64,000 bases of DNA from Sinohyriopsis cumingii (Eukaryota > Mollusca > Bivalvia > Unionida > Unionidae). The position numbers and the translations under genes were made by a program. Position 1 is the first letter of the stretch. The number at the start of each line of letters is the position of its first letter. The stretch is from NCBI GenBank assembly GCA_028554795.2, contig CM068827.1, positions 77,373,677 to 77,437,676 of the forward strand, given 5' to 3'. This document shows, piece after piece, positions 14,601 to 26,878 of this stretch. The notes under the pieces are model-generated. The model was not told the DNA's origin. It was given only the letters and a program-made list of their open reading frames with translations, and did not search any database.

Positions 14601-17600
14601 TTACTAACTGAAAGAAGAAAAATGGCTTCTGCACAGTATCTTATCACATACCTGGAACAAAACATGGCCTTGCATTTGGACATGGTTTCTGCACAGAAAT
14701 GTCAGTTTTCAAACGTATTGTCACCAGAGTTTGTTATTGGCATATACTTGTGCTATGGAAGAAGCCTATTGATTTAGGGGCCTCAGGGTCAGAGATTGTG
14801 GCTATGGTAAGTCAGATTAGGAAATAGTGGTCCTGCACTGCAAATTTAATTGAAGACCACATACCTAAAGGTCCTTGTCATTGAGACCCATTGGTCAGTC
14901 TGCAGAGTCAGCCGTGCCCTACTAGTGACTACATAGAAAAGTAATCTTATTTTGCAATACTTACCTTTCATTTTTTGTCTCATGGAAGCATATCTACTTT
15001 TCATCTTGACTTTACTGTTTTGCTAACTAGATTATGAATGGCGCTGTATAGTCATAATTGTGCTAATGTGCGATTCAAGCCTATACATCAATATACACAC
15101 ACACACACACTGGATGCAAGTTTTGCTTTCCAGGATAAATATTTGGAGCTCTGTTTACTTGCAGGAAATGGCAAGTAGAACTCTTACAAAATTTGTGCGA
15201 AGGACGACTCAGTATAGGTCCAGTGTGCGTGGCGGTGATGAGACAGATGCTGGTAGAAGGGTAAGTTGTTTGGTCACGTAGAATACTTGTAGCATGGATT
15301 ATATAGGAATTCTTGGAGCTGGCTGTTTTTCTATTCTTTTCATCGATCTATCTTTCCTTCTATTTTGTGTACCAAACTAGTGACACTTGTTAACTTGTCC
15401 TAATGCAAAGTGAGCATAGAGTATGGCCCTGTGTCCATCAGATGTTGTTTGTGAACACTTTAAAGCAAATAGGAGTTAATCAAGATTTTGTGTGAGTTGC
15501 ATCCATGCATATTAATATAGTATTTTCATTGATTGAACTTGTGTAGGTCATATTTCTGATAAAATATAGTATGTACGATTTAAATATCAGGACCTTATAT
15601 AAATGAGCATTTGGCCTCGTTTTTGATACATCTCTTTGTTAATCCAGTTTTGTTGGTTTTTTTAAAATTATTTCAATGTAGTCACACACAAAAATGGATG
15701 TTAAAGTTTATTTTGCATGAGTAGTATCAGCTGTAACCTACACTCATGACAGCTCATGTTTACATGAAGTGGTCTTTGTTGTGATGGAAACCACCAACTT
15801 TGGATGGTAAACCCTAACCCTTTTTGCATGTGGCAGAACCAGAGATCAAACATGGGTACAAAGCCAGAACATTGTTGTGTTTTTTGCACAAAAATGTTGT
15901 ACATTCTTTTTCATACGTATTGAGAATGAGCTAAAATATTCTTGTGCTTCTCGGTTCGATTAGGAGTGATAAATTTGAATGAGGTGATTTTGCTTTTGAT
16001 TTGCAAAGTTTGTGAAAACTATTTCTGATCAGAGATCAATGTAAACTTATGTCATCAAGATATCTGATAATTTTATTATGAGCTTTATCCGTGCATGCTA
16101 TTTTGATGTTGCATTAGATTGGTAGAGCTTGAAAGCCCTTGGGAGGCCCTTTTTCTGCTCCAGAGTTAGATTTGGTATATTGGCTTTCATCAAGATGATC
16201 TTGTTCAACAAGTTCATTTATGGGATGGTTTGTGTTTTTTTTTTGTACTGCTCCTGAGAGGAGTTACATCAGGGGTCTCAAACTCACCATCAGGGCCTTC
16301 GGGCCACATCACTGAAACCTTTTCATATAGCTTAAGTAGCTCGTATAAAAGGTAGCCAGTTGAATTATTGGAAATAAAAACTAAATGATGTAACTCAAAT
16401 TTTTGTAAAAACTGGCTGACTGTGAAGAAAACATTTGCATTATCAATTATTTTACAAATTCTGTGTGTCGTTATGGGCCACAGGAAATAACTCCATAACT
16501 TTAGGGCCACTTGTTTGAGGCCCCTGAATTAGATTATAAATTATATCATATATTATAGAGGTAATCTTGCATCTGTTGACTTCTCTTGTGAACACTTTAG
16601 AGGTTATATATATCAGGACTTGAGTTCAGCTATGATATCCATTACTATAAATGAGGTTATCGTGTATCTTGATTAGCTAGGTTTGTGAACAATAAAGCGA
16701 TTGCATTATCAGATGCATGGAAATGGGGTGATCTTGATTCTGATAGGCACTGCTGATGAACAATTTACGAGTCCATATTTCTCGTCAGATCTGATATGTA
16801 ATCTTTATTTCATAGAGGAATGTCAATAACCTTGACTCAGACCCAAATAAACATGTTTACCTGTATTAATAATGACCCTAATATTTAATCCACTCTCAGA
16901 GAGAAAATATTGGCTTTGTCTTATTTGTTTACCAAATAAAAGTTAATGGTCAGGTACAAAATGAACTTGATTTTGGACAAGGTCAGGCCCAGATTACAAT
17001 TGTACATGACATATAATCATGGAAAAAACCTAATAAGTGATACAAATTAAATATACAGAACGTGTATGCAATTTTGTATTCATAATTTTATACCAAACCA
17101 AGTAGGGTGTAATAGGGTTTATAGTCAAATTTTATGTCCATGCACACTCATTGGTAACATTTTGTGTTCTAGTCCTTTATATTTTCAGGCACTTTCATGA
17201 GGCATCCATGTTAAAGGAACATGTTGGCACAGGGTTCACACAGTTTTGCAAAATACTTAAATTTTGAGATTGGCTTCTTTGGAAAAGTGCTTGAAATCTA
17301 GAAAATACTCAGTAGTCCTTAGGAAGTGCTTGAACTTTGAAACAAATGTAGAAATTGAAATATGTTTAAATACTGACTTAAATATTAAGAAAGAAAATAA
17401 ATACGAGAATAAATTTAAAAAGCAATAACCTGATTTTGCAAAAGTTTTAATTTGATGCTGGGTGACTTACCTGCATATTTATGCTCTACATTGTTTGGGA
17501 TCTTAATGACCTCGTTATGTAAATGAAATGATGCTGTGTTGACAGGGCCAGACTGATGGAAAAGTGGTCAAATGCCCTGAAATGACAACATGGTCATAAG

Positions 17601-18458
17601 TGATAAACACACTATGTGTATTGGTAAAGCCCACTGATAAACTAAGAGCTATGTATTGTGTTTATCGAAAGATGGGTTAATGATAGTTGTAGACACCTCA
17701 AGTCGTACTTTTGGTGGGAACATTACCATAAGCCTGGTACAGATCATTGCAATAAAAAATAAAAGCCTCAAAATAGTACTTTTTGGTCCTGTTTATTTTT
17801 TTTATTGATTTGCAATAAGCAAGGAAATACCTTGGAAATAATGCCAAAGTGCTAATCACCTGGATCTGAGAACTCAGCTGAAAATCTGTGAATTTGATTT
17901 TGTCTCTCAAGTCCCTATCATCATTATAACTAGAGACCTGTAGAGCTATAAACGTAAGCTAGATCAACAAGTAAAATTGTTTTGAAGTCACCTAGCAAAC
18001 GTGAAAAGCATAAAGGAATGAAATACATAGAATAGGAATGAATTTAGATAGCTTAAATGTGAAAATAAGACTGCAAAGTCCCAGACTGACATAAATGTGA
18101 TGACTGCACCTCTTCCCCCATGCCTCGAAGTCCCTTGATCTTTGGTCTTCATCCACACCTAGCTTAAGAAAAAAATATTTTGAAGTTCTCGTTTAAGAAT
18201 GAAATGCTTGTGATTTTTTTGCAGACTCTATAAAATAGTCAACATCTTTCATAAGTTTTTATACCATTAAGTACAGTGCTAGAATATTTCCTTAAAGAGT
18301 GCTTGAATTTCCTGATTAAATGTAAAAAACAAATTTTGATTTGAGTACCAAGACTGAAATTGTAGTTCAGTGACATGAAAAGTACATTTAATGCTAATTC
18401 ACTGATGCTGTAGTGTCTTCACTTTTTTCTTTTTCAGTCTGAATGCTCCATAATGTGA
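1806..18458 (+). CDS. Nuclear lamin, 3' part of gene (8 coding exons; 5' end outside window)
   Basis: Encodes the C-terminal half of a nuclear lamin, the intermediate filament protein that lines the inner nuclear membrane. Coding exons join 1806-1976, 4583-4708, 7209-7429, 9420-9642, 11467-11571, 12696-12812, 15165-15260 and 18438-18458, all with AG/GT borders and compatible phases. In order they give coiled-coil rod segments ending in the intermediate-filament consensus EIEAYRRLLEGEEAR, a basic nuclear localisation signal (RGQKRKRV), the lamin-tail Ig fold (EGKFIKLHNTGKE, GGWLLVHT, GETHNPPSNLVMKGEQKW), a basic linker and a terminal CSIM CaaX box for farnesylation. Exon sizes 171, 126, 221 and 223 bp equal those I recall for vertebrate lamin exons 4-7. 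Head, coil 1 and promoter lie to the left. There is no break in the part seen. Assignment to a lamin is near certain; A/B-type labels do not apply well to invertebrates. Confidence 0.95.
3137..3290 (+). repeat. Dispersed repeat, copy 1 (pair with 8258-8483)
   Basis: AGAAATTGTGAGTATT, ATCTGCTGAAAGACA and GATGAAATGTGACCTGGTA through GTCGTATACTG recur in the same order and orientation at 8258-8483. Confidence 0.7.
4024..4103. repeat. Compound microsatellite (GT)n(AT)n(GA)n
   Basis: About 80 bp of GT, then TA, then GA dinucleotide runs within a lamin intron. Confidence 0.95.
4583..4708 (+). CDS. Lamin exon, rod segment (126 bp)
   Basis: Phase-0 exon of 42 codons (VNELQGSLDR to VTKLKAQ) between a ttttacag acceptor and a gtaagg donor. 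The coiled-coil segment and length equal vertebrate lamin exon 5. Confidence 0.93.
4709..7208 (+). other. Lamin intron
   Basis: No gene seen. Holds a pure AT microsatellite at 5600-5669. Confidence 0.7.
5600..5669. repeat. Microsatellite (AT)n
   Basis: About 70 bp of uninterrupted AT dinucleotide. Confidence 0.95.
7209..7429 (+). CDS. Lamin exon, end of rod domain (221 bp)
   Basis: Starts NAAYEARIRDLEGQLES and ends with the helix-termination motif EIEAYRRLLEGEEA plus two bases of the next codon. The 221-bp size and split codon match vertebrate lamin exon 6. Donor is gtattc. Confidence 0.95.
7430..9419 (+). other. Lamin intron
   Basis: No coding exon seen. Holds the second copy of the intronic repeat (8258-8483). 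Short open frames near 9071-9358 have no recognisable domain. Confidence 0.7.
8258..8483 (+). repeat. Dispersed repeat, copy 2, with about 75-bp insertion
   Basis: Matches 3137-3290 but is interrupted between TTGCTAGTC and GTCGTATACTGG by about 75 bp of AT-rich DNA. The break repeats the bases AGTC on both sides, which may be a short target duplication. Confidence 0.7.
9420..9642 (+). CDS. Lamin exon, nuclear localisation signal and start of lamin-tail domain (223 bp)
   Basis: Begins with the last base of the split Arg codon. It carries a Ser/Thr-rich stretch (SQESTDSSTPKK) suited to mitotic phosphorylation, the basic signal GQKRKRV, then the first strands of the Ig fold (GTVEVYETDPEGKFIKLHN). 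Same size as vertebrate lamin exon 7. Confidence 0.94.
9643..11466 (+). other. Lamin intron
   Basis: No gene seen. Holds a degenerate minisatellite-like array at 10150-10465. Confidence 0.7.
10150..10465 (+). repeat. Degenerate minisatellite-like array
   Basis: At least five diverged copies of a unit of about 50-60 bp containing CACAGTGCAGAAGCATGTAA and ATCAGTGGCAATTACACC, with larger higher-order spacing (ACTACACTTG.GGCA recurs twice). Confidence 0.75.
11467..11571 (+). CDS. Lamin exon, Ig-fold strands (105 bp)
   Basis: 35 codons, DVAIGGWLLV to LRAGEYVT, between tttcag and gtaagt. Corresponds to vertebrate lamin exon 8, one codon shorter. Confidence 0.92.
11572..12695 (+). other. Lamin intron
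   Basis: No supported exon or repeat. Confidence 0.65.
12696..12812 (+). CDS. Lamin exon, Ig-fold strands (117 bp)
   Basis: 39 codons, VWSSGVGETHNPP to VLKQGDQ, between ttcag and gtaagc. Carries the conserved THxPP loop and KW of the lamin-tail domain. Confidence 0.92.
12813..15164 (+). other. Lamin intron
   Basis: No supported gene. A short AC microsatellite lies at about 15095-15111. Confidence 0.65.
15165..15260 (+). CDS. Lamin exon, end of tail domain and basic linker (96 bp)
   Basis: 32 codons, EMASRTLTKF to TDAGRR, between gcag and gtaagt. It completes the Ig fold and gives a short basic linker toward the prenylation box. Confidence 0.88.
15261..18437 (+). other. Lamin intron
   Basis: No gene seen; contains a hAT-like MITE at 16270-16526. 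Confidence 0.7.
16270..16526. mobile_element. hAT-like MITE
   Basis: Non-coding element of 257 bp with inverted ends: left CAGGGGTCTCAAACTCA, right end reading inward CAGGGGCCTCAAACAAG. Flanking 8-mers AGTTACAT and AATTAGAT agree at 6 of 8 positions, as expected for an aged 8-bp hAT target duplication. There is no transposase. Confidence 0.75.
18438..18458 (+). CDS. Lamin last coding exon with CaaX box
   Basis: After a ttttcag acceptor the frame reads Ser-Glu-Cys-Ser-Ile-Met-stop. CSIM is a typical farnesylation CaaX box of lamins, which directs CaaX processing and attachment to the inner nuclear membrane. It is only 21 coding bases, but the phase and residues leave little doubt. Confidence 0.92.
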   Translation, partial: SECSIM

Positions 18459-19672
18459 AGATAATCATTTTTAAGTGCCACACACACCAACATCAACCTC
18501 AAAGATCATCAACCTCAGAAGTGCTTGAAAAGATTGAAGATGAAAGACATGCCTGTTCAGATGGACCTTCTTCTAGCATTTCCAGACAAGTGCTTTATTG
18601 TTAAACACTCCTGTTTCATTTGTACAACATTTGATTTAGTATCCATTTCATTGTCAGCCTATTTCTCTTAAACTTCATGTTCATGTTCTTGTCATAACTG
18701 GTTGCAGATTTTTTAGGCCATGCAGTCACCTTTTCTGTCCTTACACTACTTATAACCAGCATCATTCTGCATATTTGGTGCCATTTGCTACTGGATTGCC
18801 TGTTGCATATAGCTGTGCCTTTTGAAGAACATATATAATTCGGTGTGACATTGTCTGAGGACCTATATTGTGCCTTGTAGAGGTTTTGTCATGTTGGCTT
18901 AAGTTTGGTATGTGGTTTTCAATTGACACATTGAGTGAGCTTGAGTTCCATTGTTCCTCGCATCATTTATGAGATTATTGTCCATGATTGCCAATCTTTT
19001 TGGTTTTCACAATATAACTTTGCTAGCTTTCCACCAAATGTGGCATGTAGTTATCAGTATGACCTTGAATGGCTGTGTTTAGAAGAGTTTTAACCCCAAA
19101 TGGACCATCCTCCTGATGTCTTCTTTATGCAGCACAAGTATACTTTGGGATATCGGTCCAGGTTATCGTGTACCTTTATATTGCAGAGATATTGAACAAG
19201 TTGGATGCCTAGCATTCTATGTCATTTTAAAGAGTTACAGTCCCTGAATGCCGTTCTCCATACTTGAGTTGTCCAGAGGTTTGGTCTGTCTAAGGCCATA
19301 TTAAGCAAATTGTGTAGAGTATGGCCATTTGTGATGCATACGTAGTTACTTGATGGGCTTTTTCTCTGCTATTTTTTTAAGCAAATAAACATATCTAATG
19401 AATTTGAGACCAGGGAGAAAATAATTTTTAAAAAATTGTTTGAACTGAGCAGCTGTCTGAAGTGTGTTAAGCAAAGGTGGCCATTTTGAATATTTCAAAA
19501 CCTGTACCCCTGAGTTAAAAACATGCTTCATGACAGCAACAAGGGCTTGTAGCAGCGTGTGTCTGTGCACAAGGTCTGAACACTGCTTATTGTTACAACA
19601 TAAGGGAATATAATTCCCATGACCTACTTTTTAATATAGAGTGATCATGTGCTATATACTTGATGTAGCCTA

Positions 19673-19678
19673 AATAAA
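19673..19678 (+). terminator. Candidate polyadenylation signal (lamin)
   Basis: First clear AATAAA downstream of the lamin stop, about 1.2 kb after it. Use is unproven. Confidence 0.4.
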
Positions 19679-21489
19679 GAACAACAAATTTTTATTAGCT
19701 TGAATACTCTTTAATGGAATTCACCTACTTTTTTGCTGATGACAATCACTAGAAGGCACGTGGAATTATCCACTTCCTGTACTAGAGTCTTAACTTTGGT
19801 ATATGTTACAACCATAGGCATCACAATGAAATGGATATTTAAAGCTTCATTTATGCATTACAACCTTGTTTGTTTTTAAGCTTTCAGGCAGCATTTTGTT
19901 TTTGTGGTATATTAATTGGTGATCTGAAACGTGTAGGTGCTGATAGTTTTTATGCATGTTGATAAAGTGAAAACGGTAATAAAGCATAATTTGTATTATA
20001 GTAGGCATGCAGTAATCTTTTAATGTAAATGTATTTTCTTTGTGAACACCCAGTAATCTTGTCATTAAAATTGGAGATCCGATATTTATGAAAATGGTTC
20101 TTATGCCATGGTAGTATTAGATCAGTCAGATGTGATTCCTGGAAGAAAGTTGTCATTATGGGTCAGGTCAGAATTTCATGTAAAAAAATTGTGTTTATGG
20201 GAAAAGGAAACATTCTCACAAGTAATGCTAGAAGGAGCCAATTTAAATTTTCAGCCAATATCATGGTCGTAGTATAAAGGGCAAAACATATCTTGATATT
20301 TTATAATATTTATGAGAAAAAAAGTTGACACAGATGTTAAAAGAAGTCATTAACTGATGCCAGAATTTTCACTTATCTTCTGAGAATATACAGTCCCACC
20401 AAACATCTTTTGTCAGTTAGAATGTATATGCTTATGGTGTATGTAGTGAAATGTTTGCATGTTACTTCATTTCTTTGACATTTTTTAAACATTTTATTGT
20501 AAATAATTTCCTTTTTTTTTTTTTGCTTTTTTTTTTGCTTGTGTAGCTATATGGAAATGTATATTATCCTCAAATTTAGTTTAAGAATGGTAACTGTTTA
20601 AATTGATACTAGATGCAAATACATTATATGTTGTATGCAAGTCATGCTAGGTTTATTGTTTACGAAGGGAACCTAAATTCAAGGGACCATATCTTTTGTG
20701 CTTTCAGGTACTGCAAATTACACAACTTTTTGAAAGGACTATATTGAATGAAGGCCATATTGTGCCACCATTTTTTTAAAGAAAAATAATTTGTTATAAA
20801 TTTGGAGTCTGTTCATTCATCCTTGAACATACCAGCCTGTTACAGATTTTTGATTCATACCAAAAAAATGACTATCAAACATGGGCTGGTATATTACAGA
20901 ATGATACTGTGTTTAGCAGCTTCAAACTCCATATTGTATATGAGCACAGGTTTACTCCAGATACATATCAACAGATTGTATTAAATTATCAGTGAGCAGG
21001 GTGCTGTGGTGTTGATGTTGCATCATACCCATCACTGAGTCAACCACTACATGCAAAGAAATTGAGCTACAGTTGCTAGCTGCATCATTATTTTCATTCT
21101 CTGCAGTATTCTACTTGAAAATACAAGGAAAATCTATGAATTCACAAACTTTTTAAACAATAGTTACCTTTTGGTTTCCTTTTTTTTTCTTCTTGTGCGT
21201 GTTACATGATGTTTTAGTGAAGTGCCATTGGGTATTTTAGAGGGACAGAAATTTTTTGAAGTCATACTTGTTATTATTAGAGCTGAATATTTTTATCTTG
21301 TTGCAAAAATGGAGCCATAACAGCGAGGTCAGTTTGATTGATTTTTTTAATTAAAAAAATGTACTAATAGATTCAAATCATTTTTTGCTAATATGAGGGG
21401 AAAAAATGTTATTTCTCATTGCATTAAACACATACAGACACAAGTATCACACGTGGATACTGTCAGAGGAGACTTATTTGAATCTTTTA

Positions 21490-21727
21490 ATGGCCAAGTG
21501 GTCTAAAGTGCTCACTGTTATGGATCATTGCTATCTCACTTCTGTCTATGTGGGTTCAATTCTCGAGCTCAGCAAATGTGGATATGTGCGAAAGCTTGCC
21601 AGTAGCTTCTTGTGGGTCAGTGGTTCTTTCTGGGGTTTTCCGGGTTCTTCCTCCACCATTTATACTGGCCGCCATATATAGCCTATCTTGTGCAGAAAAA
21701 TGGTGTTAAGCCCTATAACAACAACAT
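21490..21727 (+). repeat. tRNA-derived SINE, diverged
   Basis: A-box-like TGGCCAAGTGGTC and B-box-like GGGTTCAATTC 60 nt apart give a tRNA-like head. The body carries GGGTTTTCCGGGTTC, then ACTGGCCGCC and GGTGTTAAGCCC, a layout I recall from abundant bivalve SINEs, and an ACAACAACA tail. Confidence 0.7.
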
Positions 21728-24603
21728 CAATATGAGGAATGTACTGAGTCACCAAAATTTAGTGATGCAGAAATGTAATCAATTCTTTTATCCTATCTGG
21801 CAAAGATATTCTTTTGGAAATCTTCCAGCAGTATCTTCACACAACAAGCATGTCACAAAATGTGTCTTTGTATTGGATAGCTAGGATTCAGAAAAACCCA
21901 GGAAAAAACCCTGATCTAGAATGTAATAATGACAAAAGAAATTTTGTGCTTCTCCACAGTGCATTAATTGATCCCAGTGTCTTGTTTTTGACATGAGACA
22001 GTTGTATACAGTAATAAATTGCATAATTTGTTTATGGTTTATGCACTAGGGTTGTACTATATTATACTATTGCTCTATTGTGGTATATAGGAGTCCTTCT
22101 GTCAAGCACACAGTGTTATTACAACTAATTTCTCTCTTTTTTATGCATTGTCATAAAACTTCATAAAAGGATTGGTCATCAATTTTTATTAGGAGTTACT
22201 GCAGGGTTTTTATGGTCTTTGAAGGTCTTTGACAGTTTTTGAAAAATGAGGTAGCATTTTCAAGGCCTTGAAAGTTTGAGAAAATTGAGCTGATTATCCT
22301 GAAGTCTTTAAAAGTCTTTGAAAATTTAAATAAACCCAAACATTTTTTTCTGAATCCATAATCACAAGTTAAATTGTCCAAGTTTGTTAGATTTGGATCT
22401 AGTTGAGTTTTCCTGGTTTCTTTCTTTTGATTAATTATAGTTTGAATTTCATCATTAAACAATATTGTAGTATTTTGCATTCATTGTTTTCTCATATAAC
22501 TTGTATACAAATTTTAGCGAAAATAGGTCTTGGAAATCTATGTTTGTGGTCTTTCAAAATGTTTGGGAAAAGTCTTTGAATTTATCATTCAGAATTCTGT
22601 ATGAACCCTGTATTGCCCTTTTTTACTTGCAAGTGAAAGCGGTGCATGATAAAATCTCACATTTTTTTAATTGATTGCCATAAAACATGGTAATTATGAT
22701 AATCATCACCAACAAATCAGTTTCGACCCACAATGTTTGTTAAGAGTTTTGATATTTTTTACTTGCAGATCTGTGTAGTGTGTGACACAATCTTGTAAAT
22801 GCTTCTTATCCCACAAGTTTTGATGCCGTGAAATTTGGTACATGTTAAGGTTATGACTTGAAGTTACACGTCAATAAATCCCTAAGCCCCTTCAGTATTT
22901 ATAAGGGTCATTGCTCTTTCTGACTTTAGATGAATGACAGTCTTGTGAATGCATGTAGTCTCCGTTTCCATTGGATCACCATGAAACTTTGCACATCAAT
23001 CAAGAAATGCCTGCATTGTGTACTGGTTCATCAGTGTACAAAATAGTTTTAATTTCTCAGATTTTAACATTGATATCCAAGACAAATAAGTGGTCTGATT
23101 GATTCTTGGTTTGCATGAATGTATTAGTGTAGTTATGTCACCATAATGTGTGTCTGACTTTACACAAATGAAAAAGAAAATTCCATACGAGTGGCATACT
23201 GTATATCCTTGCTTACAGGTAGAGTTCAAGTGCAAACAATGTGGCAGATCAAGATCTGTGTTGTTTGTTCCGCTGATCACTCATGATAAACTGCATAGAC
23301 CAAGATCTGCGTTATGTGCTGGCAGATCTTGTTCTCTGCAGTTTGCAGTTGAATGGTAGTTCTTTCCAGTAAAAAATGTGAAGATTTCTGAGGTTCTGTT
23401 TCTGCAAAACTATTTTTACTTTGTATCATGCCTTGCAGTGTTTTGCATAGAGTTTTCAGAAAGGATCTGTATAGCAAATACATTAGTATTAGTGATCTTG
23501 TTCTTAACATGAGTACTTTCAACAGGTTTATTTTCTATTGTCTGCAATATTTTCGTCTAGTCTTGACTAATTTGTGAAATACTCCAAATTCAGGCTGCAT
23601 TGTTTTTTTCTTCCCCAAATTAGATTCATATTTTAGCATCATAATTTAATTATTTTTTTTTAAGTGAATAAAGTTCAAACTAGTTTCTTTATGAGCTTAG
23701 TTGTTTAGCTGTGATGGTTGACATTTTTTTGTTCTAAAGATAGAAGATATTTTTTATTTCTGTTGTTTTTGTGATTACAGTCCTCTAATTTTGTCCAATT
23801 AAGATTCTTGTAGAAGATGTTTTTTTTTTCTTCAGATAAATTTTCTGTTAACAAAGAAAATTTTATGCAATTCCTTAATGCTTCATTGTGAGTATAACCT
23901 TTAAGCAAGCAAAAATTGTTGGGACCGAAGAGCTAGATGTTTTGTTCATTTAGTCTCTTTTCAAAGAAATGCATTGATTTAGCATACTGCCCTTGTGATA
24001 TGGTGGAATTGGCAATATAGTTTGATAAAGTTTTGATATATACTGTTAATTTTGATTTATTACCAGGTTAAGTGAAGTAGCCTTTGTCGACATCTAATAT
24101 TATATAGTTGCACCTACTTTCTTGAACTTTATTTTAGCAAGTAAAGAACATATGAAAATTGTATAGTTTATACATGTGAATTAGGTTATCATCAGAAGTG
24201 AATGGAAACGTGTATGTAAAAGTGCAGATAGATAGATGAATAAGACATTTTTTGCAAACATTGTACATTGTGTGTAAGATAAATATCAAGTTTGTATAGC
24301 ACTGATATCAGGTTTGGAAAATCCAGTAATTTTCTGCATGCTAAAATTAAGATTGTTTCCCAAAAATATTTTTTCCAATGTGTTTGTTTTTAAGTAGACG
24401 TTTCCAACATGTCAGTCATCTCCATCTCCTTGAATCATTAACAATTGCCAGAGGAATGGCTGTCAGTTGGGTACATGGTGTGAGAAGATACACGATGATA
24501 AATATATTTGATCAGTTTACAGGAGCCGGTAGTGCAACCTGGATGAAAACAATGTTGTAATTATGAGCTGAAATTACTTATGAAGATTATCTTTGTGATT
24601 TCA

Positions 24604-24609
24604 AATAAA
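24604..24609 (+). terminator. Candidate distal polyadenylation signal
   Basis: AATAAA in the distal downstream region; would give a 3' UTR of about 6.2 kb if used by the lamin gene. Confidence 0.3.
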
Positions 24610-24935
24610 ACAACTTTCAAGTGTCTTCATTTATCTACATCAGGAAAGATTTTCTTGTACAAGCAGGTATGGAAATAGCTTGAAGCAAATTTCAGGTATA
24701 TCCATTCTAGAAAAATAATGTAATCTTAAGTTCTCCAGTTAAAGTTTTGGGTTAGTTTCATGCTGGTGGACATGGAATTAGTCCAGCCCAGTAGAATATT
24801 CATGAAGGATTGATGTGTTGAAAACTATGCCATTTTAGTTAAAGGGATGGGAGTGGGGGCTGTTCTGTATACTTACAAGACAAAGGGACCTAAAATGATC
24901 AATTTATTTGTCTTTATATTGTAAAGAAAGTTTGT

Positions 24936-24941
24936 AATAAA
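24936..24941 (+). terminator. Candidate distal polyadenylation signal
   Basis: AATAAA about 6.5 kb after the lamin stop; an alternative to the two upstream candidates. Confidence 0.25.
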
Positions 24942-25955
24942 CACAGTGAAGATGCATTTGCTTCCGTCACTGTTGCTTATTGTACTGCATGTATAGGTCA
25001 TATACAGATATGGTAGTTTGCATTGGCTTGAAAAATTTGCATTCACATGAAAGATTCTGTACTGAATTTAGAGGCAGCACTCAAGAAGCATTTAAACTCT
25101 TTTTACTTACATTTATCACAGTCTTGCCAAATTTATAAAACACAAGGTACATCATGTCTACTTTAAAATCATGAAGCATATTTTTTATTCCAATTGAATT
25201 TTTATGTATCTTGCATTGTTTACTTTTGTGATTTTGAAACTTGTATAGATAATTAATCACTTTTTATAGGAGGATGAAAGATCTTACATTGAGTGTTGAT
25301 TAGGTTTTGTTATTCAAGCTTTGCAATTTTTTTTTAAAACATGCATATTTCGAGTTCAAACTTTCATACTTCATGGTTTGTATTTCATTGAAATATAATT
25401 TTGTAGAAAAACATGGGATTCTCAGCAAGTTTTGCCATGTAGTGTTAATGACTTGTGTAATTTGTCATATCAGTAAAGATATAATTAATGGTAGAAAATG
25501 ATATACTTACTACATAAAGTGACTGTAGATTCACATTTATTTGGATGTCTTTATAGTGATAAACTAAGATTTTGTTTATAAAGGTTGTATTATTTTGGCA
25601 CCTATTGACATTGCCTGATATGTGCATGTTGCTGATTATTTTATTTGAAGGGGGAGAATAATACCGAGTAGTTTTCTTTTTATGCATATACAACACTTCA
25701 TGTTCGTGTTGTCTAGCTTTATTTGTATGTATCTACGACACCTGCATTATCTGTTACCTTATCTTAAGCCCAGGTACAGCATTTGAATTTACATCCTGCA
25801 CCTCTATTTAGTGATGCATTTCTTTCCTGGTTTCAGTTGCCTTTATCTTATTGACTGGAGTATTTTTGGTGATGAACAGCATTCCATCAGTATTTTGATA
25901 TTTAAAACAAAAGGATTTCACACAAAGTGTGTGTATCTAAATATGTATGTATATA

Positions 25956-25956
<1 letters not shown>

Positions 25957-26007
<51 letters not shown>
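25957..26007. repeat. Microsatellite (GT)n(AT)n
   Basis: A GT run followed by a pure TA run. Confidence 0.92.
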
Positions 26008-26012
<5 letters not shown>

Positions 26013-26268
26013 CATGCATATCATTGTAAGGTTTAGAGGTTCATTGAAATTTAATAATAAGAAATAAATCATTTTGCCATATAAACATTTTAAGCTGGAA
26101 ATTTGGCACTTTCATAGATTTTTTGCATCACTTTCCAGACATACGTTTTAACAAATTCTTAATAATGGCCTTGTCAGCATTTAAGTGATATTTTTTGGTC
26201 TACTTTCTGCAGTCGGATGTGCTTGAAGTTTGCTCTTTCATGCGTTCACTTTGACTCCATTATGTCTA

Positions 26269-26290
26269 ACATACATACATACATACATAC
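26269..26290. repeat. Microsatellite (ACAT)n
   Basis: About five perfect ACAT tetranucleotide units. Confidence 0.9.
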
Positions 26291-26841
26291 TGGAGGCAAT
26301 GTAATGGTGACACATACGAAGCATGAGCATGTATAAAACTTGAACATGGTTAGATTCATTGATGCTTTTGTCATTGCTTTGGCATGAAAATGGTCAGACA
26401 TTTTGGCATAAAGACAATAAAATGTTGTTTAAATTTGACATCAGAATGTCCAAACTGTTTTTGGCTTGAAAATGGCCAGAGGATAAATTTGAGGCAGCAA
26501 AATCTGCATGTTCTTTTTTTTTTCATTTTGATTTTGTGATTAGCAACAGAAGGGCTTTCTTCAGTGGATCCCTTGTTGTCATTTGGATATAGATGTTAAT
26601 CCAAGTGTTGCGTTGACATTTCTGCAGTTCATTTTATGAAACCACTTTATCTTAAGGTGTCAGTTCAGGTTTAAGATGGTAACATATGCATGTATACCCA
26701 TTCTTATTTTAAATAAAATTCATTTTTAATTTGTGTTAATCTTTTAATTAGCTTATCGATCCATAAGGTCAATGGGGTATATTTTATTGCTTGGCATCAG
26801 TCCTGCACAGAGATCTATCCACATTGGCCCATCTTCACTAA

Positions 26842-26878
26842 CCAAGGTTCCGATGTGATAACCTTATCTACACCTTGG
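26842..26878 (+). repeat. Dispersed near-palindromic repeat, copy 1
   Basis: CCAAGGTTCCGATGTGATAA followed by CTTATCTACACCTTGG; the ends CCAAGGT/ACCTTGG are inverted. Related copies flank the Polinton at 34829-34900 (plus) and 55560-55632 (minus). Confidence 0.7.

Larger units (their letters stand above)
18459..24960 (+). other. Lamin 3' UTR and/or downstream intergenic DNA
   Basis: No gene is recognisable after the lamin stop. Candidate polyadenylation signals AATAAA lie at 19673-19678, 24604-24609 and 24936-24941, so the 3' UTR may be about 1.2 kb or about 6.2-6.5 kb. A SINE-like repeat at 21490-21727 would fall inside the longer form. Confidence 0.5.

Noticed and set aside
25811..26008. 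Open frame ending in Tyr-Ile repeats
   Set aside because: It is translation of a TA microsatellite.
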